Of a DNA stretch of 64,000 bases, positions 33,742-42,622 are shown piece by piece. The stretch is from Brooklawnia propionicigenes. GTDB taxonomy: Bacteria > Actinomycetota > Actinomycetes > Propionibacteriales > Propionibacteriaceae. How positions within the stretch are numbered: position 1 is the first letter of the stretch; every line of letters begins with the position of its first letter. The position numbers and the translations under genes are program-made. The DNA is taken from assembly GCF_030297015.1 (NCBI RefSeq), contig NZ_AP028056.1, positions 2,738,939 to 2,802,938 of the forward strand, in the 5' to 3' direction. The notes under the pieces were generated by a model. It saw only the letters and a list, made by a program, of their open reading frames with translations, was not told the DNA's origin and did no database searches.

Positions 33742-34128
33742 ATGACCACACGCACGATGACCGCCGACGAGGGCGGCACAGAGGACTTCACCACGGGCGA
33801 GGGACTGCGCGCCTTGTTGCGACGGCTCCACGAAGCGGGGCCGGATGCGTGGCGCACTGATCCCGTCGCGGCACGTCTGATGGCCTTCGCTGCGGAGAAG
33901 TACGAGGCCCTGGCCAGGAAGCATGGCCTTGATCCGTGGGAGGCCGCAACGGCCGCGTTCGATGTGATGCGCACCCGTTCGGCGCGGGAGGCCGTCGATC
34001 CCTGGGGTGTGGTGACGCACGTGCCACCACCGTGTCGCTGTCGCTGGACATGCGCGCTGCCGCCCGTCAGACTAGAACCGCCGGGGGCGGCATCCGGGGT
34101 GCGGCAAATGTGTTGCGCCAGGAGATGA
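33742..34128 (+). CDS. Element-specific protein, 3' end replaced
   Basis: Starts at ATG 33742 behind AGGAGGTG. The first ~90 residues look real and are typical of proteins found in such elements: EGLRALLRRLHEAGPDAWRT, then RLMAFAAEKYEALARKHGLD and PWEAATAAFDVMRTRSAREA, ending DPWGVVTH. After about 34020 the frame becomes low-complexity (PPPCRCRWTC) because the sequence now belongs, in another frame, to an SCO6880-type gene. The true C-terminal half is lost. I do not know the function of the family. Confidence 0.55.
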   Translation: MTTRTMTADEGGTEDFTTGEGLRALLRRLHEAGPDAWRTDPVAARLMAFAAEKYEALARKHGLDPWEAATAAFDVMRTRSAREAVDPWGVVTHVPPPCRCRWTCALPPVRLEPPGAASGVRQMCCARR

Positions 34129-34790
34129 CCACTCTGACCGCGGCCCTGCGCGCCGCCGACCTCACGGCCTCGGAATGGCTCGGAGCTGGTCAGCTCGCGG
34201 TGATGCTGCGCACCGCCTACGACCCGGCGATCGGCCCCACCCTGGAACGTCACGGCCAGCTCGGGCAAGACCTCGCCACCGCCGGGCCGGTCGCGGTCAC
34301 CGAGACCTGGGACCGGCTGCGCACCGACTCGGGCTACCACGCGGTGCTGTGGATTTCGGAATGGCCCCGATCGATGGTGTACCCCGGATTCCTCGCCCCG
34401 GTGCTGCTGTCCACCGGCATCGGACGTTCGTTCTCGCTGCTATGCACGACGTTGCGCACCGATCAGGCCGCCCGAGACATCCGCAAGAAGAAGGTCGAGT
34501 ACATTTCCGACGCCACTCAGCGGGCCAGGATTGGGCAGATCGAGGACGCCTCGCAGAGCGCCGAGTACCGCGACGTGCTCCGGCAGGAGGCCGACCTCAC
34601 CGCCGGGCACGGCGTGCTGCGCTATACCGGGCTGATCGCCGTCACCGCACCCAGCACCAACGAGTTGGACACCGCTGTCGCCGCGATCGAGCAGGCCGCC
34701 ATCCAAGCCTCCTGCGAGACCCGGCTGCTGGTCGGCCAGCAAGCCCAGGCGTTCACTGCCGCCGCGTTGCCCCTGTGCCGCCGCCTCTGA
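34022..34790 (+). pseudogene. SCO6880-type conjugation protein, C-terminal half
   Basis: About 256 residues matching the second half of SCO6880-family proteins (normally near 490 residues), which sit with transfer genes in actinobacterial elements: VSLSLDMRAAARQTRTAGGG, VLWISEWPRSMVYPGFLAPV, then TTLRTDQAARDIRKKKVEYI and YTGLIAVTAPSTNELDTAVA. The first half and any native start are missing; the piece is joined to the preceding gene near 34020-34030. This points to a deletion that removed intervening DNA. Confidence 0.68.
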
Positions 34791-34862
34791 ACGACCTGCA
34801 ACCCGGGACGGATAGCGCACCTGGCCGATGTCCGCACGTCCAGACGACCGGGGAGGCCTGTG

Positions 34863-35690
34863 ATGCCCACGTTCCACGATCCAACCGCTGACTCACGAGA
34901 GGCCTACGAGGCGATCCGAGGGCTGGCCCACGCCACCATCTTCATCGAGCAGCCGCACGAGGCCTACGGAGTGATCCTGGAACTGCTCGGCGGTGTCCGC
35001 TCGTTGCAGCAGGTCTTCGACCAGCTCGCCGCGATGCACGAGCGCCACCAGGGCCGGGCTTTCACCGCCGCCGGCGACCAGCTCGCCGGGATGGTCGATG
35101 CCTTCACCGCCGCCGATCGGCTCCATGAGACCGCTGCGATAGTCCGTCGGGCCGAGAGCCTGCTTGACGCTGCCGCACAGGCCGCAGGGCGGATCGCGTG
35201 GCACCCCGCAGAACCCGCCGCGCCCGAGGCGGTGAACAGGCCGGCGTGGGTGAACATCGTGTTTCTCGATGGTGAGGAAGCCGACCGGGTGCTCGACCTG
35301 ATCGACCGGGAAGGCAGCACGGCCGGGGTGCTCTACCTGTCGCAGTGGGACATGGGAGCTGACACCGTGGACGACGCGATCGCGATCGGGCACACCTACG
35401 ACGAACTGCCCTCCAGTGCCAGCGACAAGACCGCCACCGTGGATGCGTACACGATGATCTACAACCCGAGCCTGGGTCACGTCGCGCTCTACCGGAACCC
35501 CGACGAGCTGCCGAGCCTCACCCTGCTCGAAGCACATCAGCATGTCGAGATCGGCCCACCACGAAGGGCGCAGTCCGACAAGCCACCGGCCGAGCAGCCA
35601 GCCGGTCGGCATACGGCACCGCCGGCCCGGTCGTGGTTCACCCCGGAGCCGATCACTGAGGTCGCCGAGCAGCGAGGCCTGTCCCGATGA
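34863..35690 (+). CDS. Element-specific two-part protein of unknown function
   Basis: 275 residues, soluble. The N-terminal ~110 residues are helical (VILELLGGVRSLQQVFDQLA, then MHERHQGRAFTAAGDQLAGM). From about residue 120 an alpha/beta region begins (NIVFLDGEEADRVLDLIDRE, then GVLYLSQWDMGADTVDDAIA) and ends near LPSLTLLEAHQHVEI, followed by a Pro-rich tail. I recognise no domain. Its stop overlaps the start of the VirB4-like ATPase as ATGA, so it is coupled to transfer genes and may be an adaptor. ATG 34863 is used rather than the GTG one codon before. Confidence 0.55.
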   Translation: MPTFHDPTADSREAYEAIRGLAHATIFIEQPHEAYGVILELLGGVRSLQQVFDQLAAMHERHQGRAFTAAGDQLAGMVDAFTAADRLHETAAIVRRAESLLDAAAQAAGRIAWHPAEPAAPEAVNRPAWVNIVFLDGEEADRVLDLIDREGSTAGVLYLSQWDMGADTVDDAIAIGHTYDELPSSASDKTATVDAYTMIYNPSLGHVALYRNPDELPSLTLLEAHQHVEIGPPRRAQSDKPPAEQPAGRHTAPPARSWFTPEPITEVAEQRGLSR

Positions 35691-37171
35691 GCGCGCGCCC
35701 AGAACGAGAACGCCTGCACACCGCCGTCCTGGTCGCCCCCGCGAAGGAGAAGCGACGGTTGCGCAAGCAACGCCGTCAGGCTGCCGCCCAGCTCGCCGCC
35801 GAGCAGCATCACCGAGAGGCGCAGGCCCAGCGTGAGAAGGCAGCGGCCGAGCGGGCCGAACAGAAGGCCACTCACTATCTCCCGGCGGCAGGCGAGTCCG
35901 GCCCGGCGGCGTTGCGGTCACCGGGCAGGTTCCGGCTGCCGAGGCATCAGGACACCTCCGCGATGCTCGCGGGCGCCTACCCCTTCCTTGCGGAGGGTGG
36001 GCTCGGCTCGCAGGGAGTGTTCGTCGGTCAAGACCTCTACTCCGGTGGGAGCTTCGTTTACGATCCGTGGGTCTTGTACTCCCGAGGCCTCATCACAGCC
36101 CCAAACATCGTGTTGGCCGGGATCGTCGGGAGCGGGAAGTCCTCGCTCACCAAAAGCCTCTACAGCCGGTCGCTGGCGTTCGGCAGAAGGGTCTACATCC
36201 CTGGCGATCCCAAAGGGGAACACACCGCCGTGGCCGAAGCGGTCGGCGGGCGCGCCATCAAGCTCGGTCACGGACTGCCCTCCCGGCTCAACCCCCTCGA
36301 TGAGGGATACCGCCCCGCAGGCCTCAGCAACGAGCAATGGGCGGCGACCGTCGCCTCGCGCCGCCGAGACCTCATCGGCGCACTGACCGAGACCGTGCTG
36401 ACCCGACCGATGACGCCGCTGGAGCACACCGCGATCGACACCGCTCTGTCGGCCGCGGTGAGGCAGAACACCGTGCCGATCTTGCCGATGATCGTGGATC
36501 ATCTGCTCGCCCCGTCCAACGATCCCGATGGGCGGCTCACCGAAGACGGCCGGATGGTCGGGCACGCGCTGAGGCGGCTGGTCGGCGGTGACCTTGCCGG
36601 GCTGTTCGACGGCCCAAGCACGGAGGTGTTTGATCCAACCTTGCCGATGATCTCGCTGGACCTGTCGCGGGTCACCGAGAACTCGACCCTTATCTCGGTG
36701 CTGATGACCTGCTCCAGCGCGTGGATGGAAGCCGCGCTGCTCGACCCCAACGGCGGGCAGCGCTGGTGTGTCTACGACGAGGCGTGGCGATTGATGAGCC
36801 ATCCCGCACTGTTGCGGAGGATGGATGCGCACTGGCGTCTGGCCCGCGCCTACGGAATCGCGAACATGATGATCTTCCACAAGATCACCGACCTCGACAA
36901 CGTGGGCGACCAAGGCTCAGCCATGCGTTCCTTGGCCAACAGCCTGCTGGCGAACGCGGAGACCAGGATCATCTACCGACAGGAATCCGACCAGCTCGGC
37001 GCGACCGCCCGCGCTCTCGGGCTGACCGGCACCGAGCAATCGCTCCTGCCCGGTCTCGGCGTCGGGCAGGGCCTGTGGAAGATCAAGGGCCGCAGCTTCG
37101 TGATCGCCCACCAGCTCCATCCCGCCGAATTCGCGCTGTTCGACACCAGCAGCCGCGCGGCCGGAGGGTAA
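35687..37171 (+). CDS. VirB4/TraC-like conjugation ATPase
   Basis: 494 residues. An N-terminal charged coiled-coil (KEKRRLRKQRRQAAAQLAAE and onward to about 60) precedes a RecA-like ATPase: Walker A GIVGSGKSS at residues 145-153, the following segment YIPGDPKGEHTAVAEAVGGR, and Walker B QRWCVYDEAWRLM with a later Q-rich motor motif NAETRIIYRQESDQLG. This is the energy-supplying ATPase of a type IV secretion-like transfer apparatus. It overlaps the upstream gene. The cadmium/lead cassette was inserted downstream of it. Confidence 0.8.
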   Translation: MSARPERERLHTAVLVAPAKEKRRLRKQRRQAAAQLAAEQHHREAQAQREKAAAERAEQKATHYLPAAGESGPAALRSPGRFRLPRHQDTSAMLAGAYPFLAEGGLGSQGVFVGQDLYSGGSFVYDPWVLYSRGLITAPNIVLAGIVGSGKSSLTKSLYSRSLAFGRRVYIPGDPKGEHTAVAEAVGGRAIKLGHGLPSRLNPLDEGYRPAGLSNEQWAATVASRRRDLIGALTETVLTRPMTPLEHTAIDTALSAAVRQNTVPILPMIVDHLLAPSNDPDGRLTEDGRMVGHALRRLVGGDLAGLFDGPSTEVFDPTLPMISLDLSRVTENSTLISVLMTCSSAWMEAALLDPNGGQRWCVYDEAWRLMSHPALLRRMDAHWRLARAYGIANMMIFHKITDLDNVGDQGSAMRSLANSLLANAETRIIYRQESDQLGATARALGLTGTEQSLLPGLGVGQGLWKIKGRSFVIAHQLHPAEFALFDTSSRAAGG

Positions 37172-37330
37172 CAGGTTCCGGGCTTCTCGTTCGGAAAGCT
37201 CGGGAGCCTGACTACTCACCGCCGGTCTCGGGCTAGGTGGAGGTGGCGCACTCCCGGGATGGTTGTGGAACAGGCAAGCTGGGCGAGACCATGCCCTGGG
37301 CGTGCGCATCATTCATTCAGCTTTCGCTGT

Positions 37331-37352
37331 ATAGTCACCACATGCTGACTAT
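37331..37352. promoter_or_regulatory. CmtR-type operator and leaderless promoter
   Basis: ATAGTCA (37331-37337) and TGACTAT (37346-37352) form a perfect inverted repeat with an 8-bp centre spanning the -10-like TATAGT (37330-37335) and the first codons of cmtR. The ATG at 37342 is 6 nt after the -10. Metal-free CmtR binding here would repress its own operon. Confidence 0.6.
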
Positions 37353-37701
37353 TGCTTCGAGGTTGGATGTGATGAACCGGCTGGGCCGGGCGATGGCCGA
37401 TCCCACACGTTCTCGGATTCTGATGAGCCTGTTGGAGGGGCCGAGCTATCCGGCGGTGCTGTCGCGGAACCTGGGTCTGACGCGCTCAAACGTATCGAAC
37501 CATCTGACTTGTCTGCGCGATTGCGGGATCGTAGTGGCCGAGCCGGAGGGCCGACAGACGCGGTATGTGATTGCCGACCCACACCTGGCGGCGGCGCTGA
37601 ACGCGCTGGTCGAGGTGACGCTCGCCGTCGATGAGCAGGCGCCGTGCATCAACCCGGCCTGCCAGGTCGCGGGCTGCTGCGAACCGGGAGCGGGCGCGTG
37701 A
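37342..37701 (+). CDS. cmtR: CmtR-type cadmium/lead sensor, ArsR family
   Basis: 119 residues, winged helix. LTRSNVSNHLTCLRDCGIVV carries Cys57 and Cys61, and QAPCINPACQ carries Cys102, the same three positions as the Cd(II)/Pb(II) site of M. tuberculosis CmtR. The tail is longer and adds three more cysteines (ACQVAGCC). The GTG start of the P-type ATPase gene overlaps its stop (GTGA), so sensor and pump are made together. Confidence 0.9.
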   Translation: MLTIASRLDVMNRLGRAMADPTRSRILMSLLEGPSYPAVLSRNLGLTRSNVSNHLTCLRDCGIVVAEPEGRQTRYVIADPHLAAALNALVEVTLAVDEQAPCINPACQVAGCCEPGAGA

Positions 37702-39602
37702 GCGCAGTTACGGGGTCACAGGTCGAGGGCGTCGATCTGGACGACGACGATGACGACCATGACGGGCCGTGGTGGAAGGATCGGGAGATCCTGCTGCCGG
37801 CGTTCTCGGGCCTGGCGCTCCTCGCGGGCCTGATCTGTGAGTGGTCCGGGGCGGAGATTCCCGCCCTGGCGCTGTTCTGGGCAGGGCTCTTGGCGGGTGC
37901 CTCGACGTTCACGCCGGGCGCGATCCGCAAGGTGTTGAAGGGCAAGCTCGGGATCAGTCTGCTGATGACGATCAGCGCGATCGGTGCGGTGTTCCTCGGA
38001 TATATCGAGGAGGCTGCCGCGCTGGCGTTCCTCTACTCGATCGCCGAAGCCTTGGAGGATAAGGCGATGGACCGCGCCCGCGGCGGCCTGCGGGCACTGC
38101 TGAAACTCGTCCCTGAGACCGCCACGATCCGACGCGACGGGACTGCGGTCGAGGTCGCCGCGAAAGACCTGGCGGTCGGCCAGCTTCTGTTGGTGCGTCC
38201 GGGTGAGCGGATCGCGACGGACGGGGTCGTGCGCGCAGGACGCTCCAGCCTGGACACCTCAGCGATCACCGGCGAATCCATCCCGGTAGAGGTCGAACCC
38301 GGCGACACCGTGTCGGCTGGGGCGATCAGCACCGCCGGCGTACTGGAGGTCGAGGCGACCGCGGCGGGCACGGACAACTCGCTGACCACGATCGTGGAGC
38401 TGGTCGAGCAGGCGCAGGCCGAGAAGGGCGACCGCGCCCGCCTCGCGGACCAGATCGCTCGCCCGCTCGTGCCCGGCGTGCTGCTCCTCGCCGCCCTGGT
38501 CGCACTGATCGGGTCGCTGCTCGGAGACCCAGAGCTGTGGATCACCCGCGCACTAGTCGTGCTGGTCGCCGCATCTCCCTGTGCGCTGGCGATCTCGGTG
38601 CCGCTCACCGTGGTCGCCGCGATCGGCTCCGCGAGCAAGTTCGGGGTGATCATCAAGTCCGGCGCGGCCTTCGAGCGCTTCGGCGTGATCCGCCACGTCG
38701 CCGTGGACAAGACCGGCACCCTGACCCGCAACCAGCCCACCGTCACCGCCGTGCTCACCACCGAGACTGCGTCCGAGGCCGAGGTGCTCGGCTGGGCGGC
38801 CGGGCTGGAACAGCACAGCACCCACCCGCTCGCCGCCGCGATCACCCAGAACGCTCCCTGCGCCCCTGCTGCCGTCGACGTGTCTGAGCAGGCCGGGCAC
38901 GGCATGACTGGCGTCATCGACGCCGCGACGATCACCGTCGGCAGCCCCCGATGGCTTGACCCCGGAGCCCTCGCCAGTCAGGTAGCGGAACTGGAGCGGC
39001 AGGGAATGACCGTTGTGGTCATCCACCGGGGCGATCAGCCGGTCGGCGCGATCGGGGTACGCGACGAGCTGCGCCCGGAAGTACCCGAAGTGATCCGCAC
39101 CCTCGCCGGTCAGGGAGTCGCGGTAACGATGCTCACCGGCGACAACACCCGCACCGCCCGAGCCCTCGCCGCCCAGGCCGGTATCGAGGATGTGCGCGCC
39201 GAGCTGCGGCCGGAAGACAAGGCCGACGCGATCAGCAAGCTGGCCGGAGCCGGGCTTGTGGCGATGATCGGGGACGGCATCAACGACGCCCCCGCACTCG
39301 CCGCCGCTGACATCGGCATCGCAATGGGCGCCACCGGATCGGACGCGGCAATCGAGTCCGCCGACGTCGCGTTCACCGGCCATGACCTGCGCCTCATCCC
39401 ACGCGCGTTCGCCCATGCCCGCCGCGGCAGGCGCATCATCAACCAGAACATCATCCTGTCACTGCTGATCATCACAGGGCTGCTCCCGCTGGCACTGTTC
39501 GGCGTCCTCGGCCTCGCCGCCGTCGTGCTGGTCCACGAGATCGCCGAGGTCATCGTCATCCTCAACGGGCTCCGCGCCGCGCACACCCGCACCGCGACCT
39601 GA
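37698..39602 (+). CDS. Cadmium/lead-type P1B ATPase (CtpG-like)
   Basis: 634-residue efflux pump. TGES at 191-194, membrane metal motif SPC at 293-295, phosphorylation site DKTGT at 337-341 and GDGIND before the last helices. The final helix has VLVHEIAEVIVILNG as in M. tuberculosis CtpG. The N-terminus lacks a CxxC metal-binding domain but has an acidic run of six aspartates with one His (LDDDDDDHDGPWW). It is paired with CmtR as in M. tuberculosis, which argues for Cd/Pb export. The pair sits between conjugation genes, so it is cargo of the element. Confidence 0.88.
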   Translation: MSAVTGSQVEGVDLDDDDDDHDGPWWKDREILLPAFSGLALLAGLICEWSGAEIPALALFWAGLLAGASTFTPGAIRKVLKGKLGISLLMTISAIGAVFLGYIEEAAALAFLYSIAEALEDKAMDRARGGLRALLKLVPETATIRRDGTAVEVAAKDLAVGQLLLVRPGERIATDGVVRAGRSSLDTSAITGESIPVEVEPGDTVSAGAISTAGVLEVEATAAGTDNSLTTIVELVEQAQAEKGDRARLADQIARPLVPGVLLLAALVALIGSLLGDPELWITRALVVLVAASPCALAISVPLTVVAAIGSASKFGVIIKSGAAFERFGVIRHVAVDKTGTLTRNQPTVTAVLTTETASEAEVLGWAAGLEQHSTHPLAAAITQNAPCAPAAVDVSEQAGHGMTGVIDAATITVGSPRWLDPGALASQVAELERQGMTVVVIHRGDQPVGAIGVRDELRPEVPEVIRTLAGQGVAVTMLTGDNTRTARALAAQAGIEDVRAELRPEDKADAISKLAGAGLVAMIGDGINDAPALAAADIGIAMGATGSDAAIESADVAFTGHDLRLIPRAFAHARRGRRIINQNIILSLLIITGLLPLALFGVLGLAAVVLVHEIAEVIVILNGLRAAHTRTAT

Positions 39603-39717
39603 ACGGGTTGCTCCCTCTCTACCGCTGGCAGAGCGGGAACATGAGGAACCCGCAATAGTAGAGACAGGCACCTGACAACAGGCTCGGTCCCGGGCGGTGT
39701 GGGCGCACCTGGCGGAC

Positions 39718-40242
39718 ATGAAGCAACCCCATCATGCTGCCGCTCCCGCCGTCCCGGTGTCGATGCCGCAGCTTGTCCTGGATGTGCGTGCCGACGGCAC
39801 GATGACCGCTCTCCTCGACGGCCAGCCGGTCACACCGCCGGTTGGGGCAGGGCCGTGGCGGCGGGCTGGGTTCGCACGGATCATCGACCACGCCACCCGC
39901 GAACGTCAGGTGCCGGTACGGGTCACGGTGCATGAGAGTGACGGGAGCACGTTCACCGACATCCTGCCCGCCACGCGCCGCTCCCGTCGGCAGCCACCGA
40001 CCGCACAGCCGGAACCAACCACGATGGCGCGGAGGGCCGAGCCCGTGCCGATCGACGGTGGTCACGGCTTCCTCGCCGGCGAGGATGTGGCGATCGCGCT
40101 CGTCACCGGCCACACCGATGCCAGTCATCACGGCCAGGTACGCGCCCTCCTCGATCCCACGATCATTGCCGCCACTCACGCGCAGGAGGTTGTGCTGATC
40201 GGCCGAGTCTCGGGCACGATCACGATCCGGGACCTGCCGTGA
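39718..40242 (+). CDS. Element-specific hypothetical protein
   Basis: 174 residues, soluble. PQLVLDVRADGTMTALLDGQ opens an N-terminal small domain, followed by RAGFARIIDHATRERQVPVR and a C-terminal domain (EPVPIDGGHGFLAGEDVAIA, then VLIGRVSGTITIRDL). No recognised family, though the repeated short-strand pattern looks like a compact beta-rich fold. It overlaps the N-terminal part of the coupling-protein gene by 4 nt (GTGA) and belongs to the transfer block. Confidence 0.55.
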   Translation: MKQPHHAAAPAVPVSMPQLVLDVRADGTMTALLDGQPVTPPVGAGPWRRAGFARIIDHATRERQVPVRVTVHESDGSTFTDILPATRRSRRQPPTAQPEPTTMARRAEPVPIDGGHGFLAGEDVAIALVTGHTDASHHGQVRALLDPTIIAATHAQEVVLIGRVSGTITIRDLP

Positions 40243-40625
40243 CCTCGCCTGCCGGGCGACACGGCCAGGTGATGGGTGACGAACTCACCAACATCGCCCT
40301 GGCCGGGATCGGCGGCGTCATCGCCGTAGCCCTGCTCCTGCGCGCCGCCGGTACCATCGCCGCGTTCCTCACCGGGGCGGGACAGCCAGATGCCGGGATC
40401 GCCGCAGGAGTCGGCGTCTTGTTCAACCCCGGCGATCCTGCTGGCGCGCTCGGTGCCGACGGCCTGAGCTCGGTGGCGTACTGGATCGTCGCCGGGCTGC
40501 TGCTCGCCACGATCACCCCCGCCGGGGTCTCGGGCTGGGTGCTGCTGCGTCGGCACGCGCGGAAGGCCGCGTCCGATCCACACCGGCAAGCAGGCACCCA
40601 CCCCGCACGAGGCCGCGCAAGTGGC
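40239..40625 (+). pseudogene. TraG-like coupling protein, membrane part (frame 1 of a frameshifted gene)
   Basis: About 125 residues with two helices (LAGIGGVIAVALLLRAAGTI and VAYWIVAGLLLATITPAGVS), the usual N-terminal membrane anchor of coupling proteins, ending in basic sequence (LLRRHARKAASDPHRQAGT). The remainder of the protein continues in another frame near 40590, in a C-rich stretch (CACCCACCCC). One inserted or two deleted bases would explain it. Confidence 0.6.
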
Positions 40626-42048
40626 GTCTGCGCGGGCACTGACGCGACGAGCAGGGACGCTGCGCCCGTCCCTGTCGCAGCCCACGCCCGCCGACCTCGG
40701 CTACCGGCTCGGAAGCATCGGCAGGCAGGCGGTGTGGGCGAGCGTCGAGGACTCGATGCTGATCGTCGGTCCACCCCGCTCAGGCAAGGGTCTGCACGTC
40801 GTGATTCCAGCGATCCTCGACGCCCCAGGTGCGGTGGTTACGACCAGCACCCGGCCCGACAACCTCACCGCGACCCTCGCGGCGCGCAGACGCGCGGGCG
40901 GCAAGGTAGCCGTGTTCGACCCCCAGCACTTGGCCGAGGGCATCCCGGCCGGCCTGCGGTGGTCGCCGATCCGGGGATGCGAATCGCCGCAGACAGCGAT
41001 GATCCGCGCCACCGGTCTCGCCTCCGCGACCGGGCTGTCGGCTGGCGGTGTGGAAGGCGGTGATTTCTGGGAGGGCAAGACCCGTTCCGTGCTCCAATCG
41101 TTGCTCCACGCCGCGGCTCTCGATCACCGCAGCCCGACTGAACTGTTTCGCTGGACTTTGGACCCCGTTGCGGCGGCCGAGGCCGTCGCGATCCTCACCA
41201 ACCACCCGAACGCGGCGACTGGGTGGGCCGACTCGCTGCACACGATGATCGACGCCGACCCCAAGACCCGGGACTCGATCTGGCAAGGCGTCTCTCTCGC
41301 CTTGGCGTCCCTGGCAGATCCGCGCGTCCTCGATGCCGTCTCCCCGGCCGATGGGGAGAGCTTCGACCCGGAGACGTTCATCCGAGAGCGCGGAACCCTG
41401 TACCTGCTGGCCACCGGTGCTGGCGCCGGGAACAGTGCCGCCCTGGTGGCAGCGTTCGTGGAAGACCTCGTGGAGACGGCCCGCCGTATGGCCGCTCGCT
41501 CCGCTGGTGCCCGGCTCGACCCTCCGCTGTTGCTGGCCCTCGATGAGATCGGGAACCTTGCCCCTCTGCCCAGCCTGCCGACGCTCATGGCCGAAGGTGG
41601 AGGGACCGGGATCACGACGATGGCCGTCCTGCAATCGCTCGCGCAAGCACGGGATCGGTGGTCCGAGCATCAAGCCAACGCGATCTGGGATGCCTCCATC
41701 GTGAAGATCGTTCTCGGCGGAGCATCGAACTCCCGCGACCTGCAAGACCTCTCCACGCTCATCGGAGATCGCGACGAATACACCGACTCCTCAACCGTCG
41801 GGGACTACGGCTCCCGCTCCAACCAGCGATCCGTCCGCAGAGTTCCGATCATGGCGCCCGACCGCATCCGCACACTGCCGTTCGGTACTGCGGTCACCCT
41901 GCTGCGCGCAGCCCCGCCGATCATCACCGACCTGCGTCCTTGGCCGGCTCGTCCCGATGGTCGGCAACTCGCCGCCGACCGCAAGCAGATCGCGGAACAG
42001 CTGCAAGCCGCCGCGCCCCGCGCCAACGCGACAGCCAAGCAGCCCTGA
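40621..42048 (+). CDS. TraG/TraD-like type IV coupling protein, ATPase part
   Basis: 475 residues from GTG 40621. Walker A is LIVGPPRSGKGLHVVIPAIL, the usual motif of coupling proteins, and Walker B DPPLLLALDEIGNLAPLPSL; the TraM-recognition-type C-terminal region includes STLIGDRDEYTDSSTVGDYG. These proteins recruit the DNA-relaxase complex to the secretion channel. The membrane anchor is encoded just upstream in another frame, so as written the ATPase would be soluble; the listed start is the first suitable one and need not be native. Confidence 0.75.
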   Translation: MASARALTRRAGTLRPSLSQPTPADLGYRLGSIGRQAVWASVEDSMLIVGPPRSGKGLHVVIPAILDAPGAVVTTSTRPDNLTATLAARRRAGGKVAVFDPQHLAEGIPAGLRWSPIRGCESPQTAMIRATGLASATGLSAGGVEGGDFWEGKTRSVLQSLLHAAALDHRSPTELFRWTLDPVAAAEAVAILTNHPNAATGWADSLHTMIDADPKTRDSIWQGVSLALASLADPRVLDAVSPADGESFDPETFIRERGTLYLLATGAGAGNSAALVAAFVEDLVETARRMAARSAGARLDPPLLLALDEIGNLAPLPSLPTLMAEGGGTGITTMAVLQSLAQARDRWSEHQANAIWDASIVKIVLGGASNSRDLQDLSTLIGDRDEYTDSSTVGDYGSRSNQRSVRRVPIMAPDRIRTLPFGTAVTLLRAAPPIITDLRPWPARPDGRQLAADRKQIAEQLQAAAPRANATAKQP

Positions 42049-42122
42049 ACCGGGACGCGCACCTGCCTGATGCAACGGCCACCGATCCCGGAGGCCGGTA
42101 AACACGAGCAGGAGCACTCTCC

Positions 42123-42608
42123 ATGACTACCGAACCGCACGAGATGACTTCAGAGGCCCCCGATGTGCGCGAAGGCTTCTACGGCTTCGTCGCCTCCACC
42201 CCGAGGCTGACATACTCCGACGACGGCACGCCGCGGCTCTACTTCAAGGCCGGGCAGGAGCACTACCAGTACGACAACGGCACCCGGACCAAGCTCACGA
42301 CCACATTCCACGATGTCGTCGCGTTCAACGGAGCCGCACAGTGGGGCGCCGACAAGCTCGCCAAGCAGGACTGGTTCCTCGCCCACGGGCGCACCAGCCC
42401 CAACGTGAACCCGAACACCGGCGTCGAGGAACAGCAGTTCATCGCCAGCAGGCTCGGCCACGACCTCGCCCGCACGACCTACGACATCGACCGCTCCCAG
42501 CGCCGCAGCGCAGGACGCGAAGCTGTCGAACGCGGCCAGGACCGCGCCGCCGGTTTCGAGGAACCCGAACGCGATGAGCCCGCTCACGCCGCCGCTCGGA
42601 CGATGTGA
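42123..42608 (+). CDS. Single-stranded DNA-binding-like protein
   Basis: 161 residues with an OB-fold-like beta region: GFYGFVASTPRLTYSDDGTP, then YDNGTRTKLTTTFHDVVAFN and DKLAKQDWFLAHGRTSPNVN. The tail is acidic/polar rather than ending in the short acidic tip of housekeeping SSB. Such proteins protect transferred single strands in conjugative elements. It overlaps the DUF4913 gene region by a few bases. Confidence 0.65.
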   Translation: MTTEPHEMTSEAPDVREGFYGFVASTPRLTYSDDGTPRLYFKAGQEHYQYDNGTRTKLTTTFHDVVAFNGAAQWGADKLAKQDWFLAHGRTSPNVNPNTGVEEQQFIASRLGHDLARTTYDIDRSQRRSAGREAVERGQDRAAGFEEPERDEPAHAAARTM

Positions 42609-42622
42609 ACGCGGAGGTCATG

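Noticed and set aside
40239-41063. Separate 274-residue protein continuing past 40625 in the first frame of the coupling-protein gene
   Set aside because: After the frame change the sequence is Arg/Pro/His-rich with no domain, while the ATPase motifs lie in the other frame.
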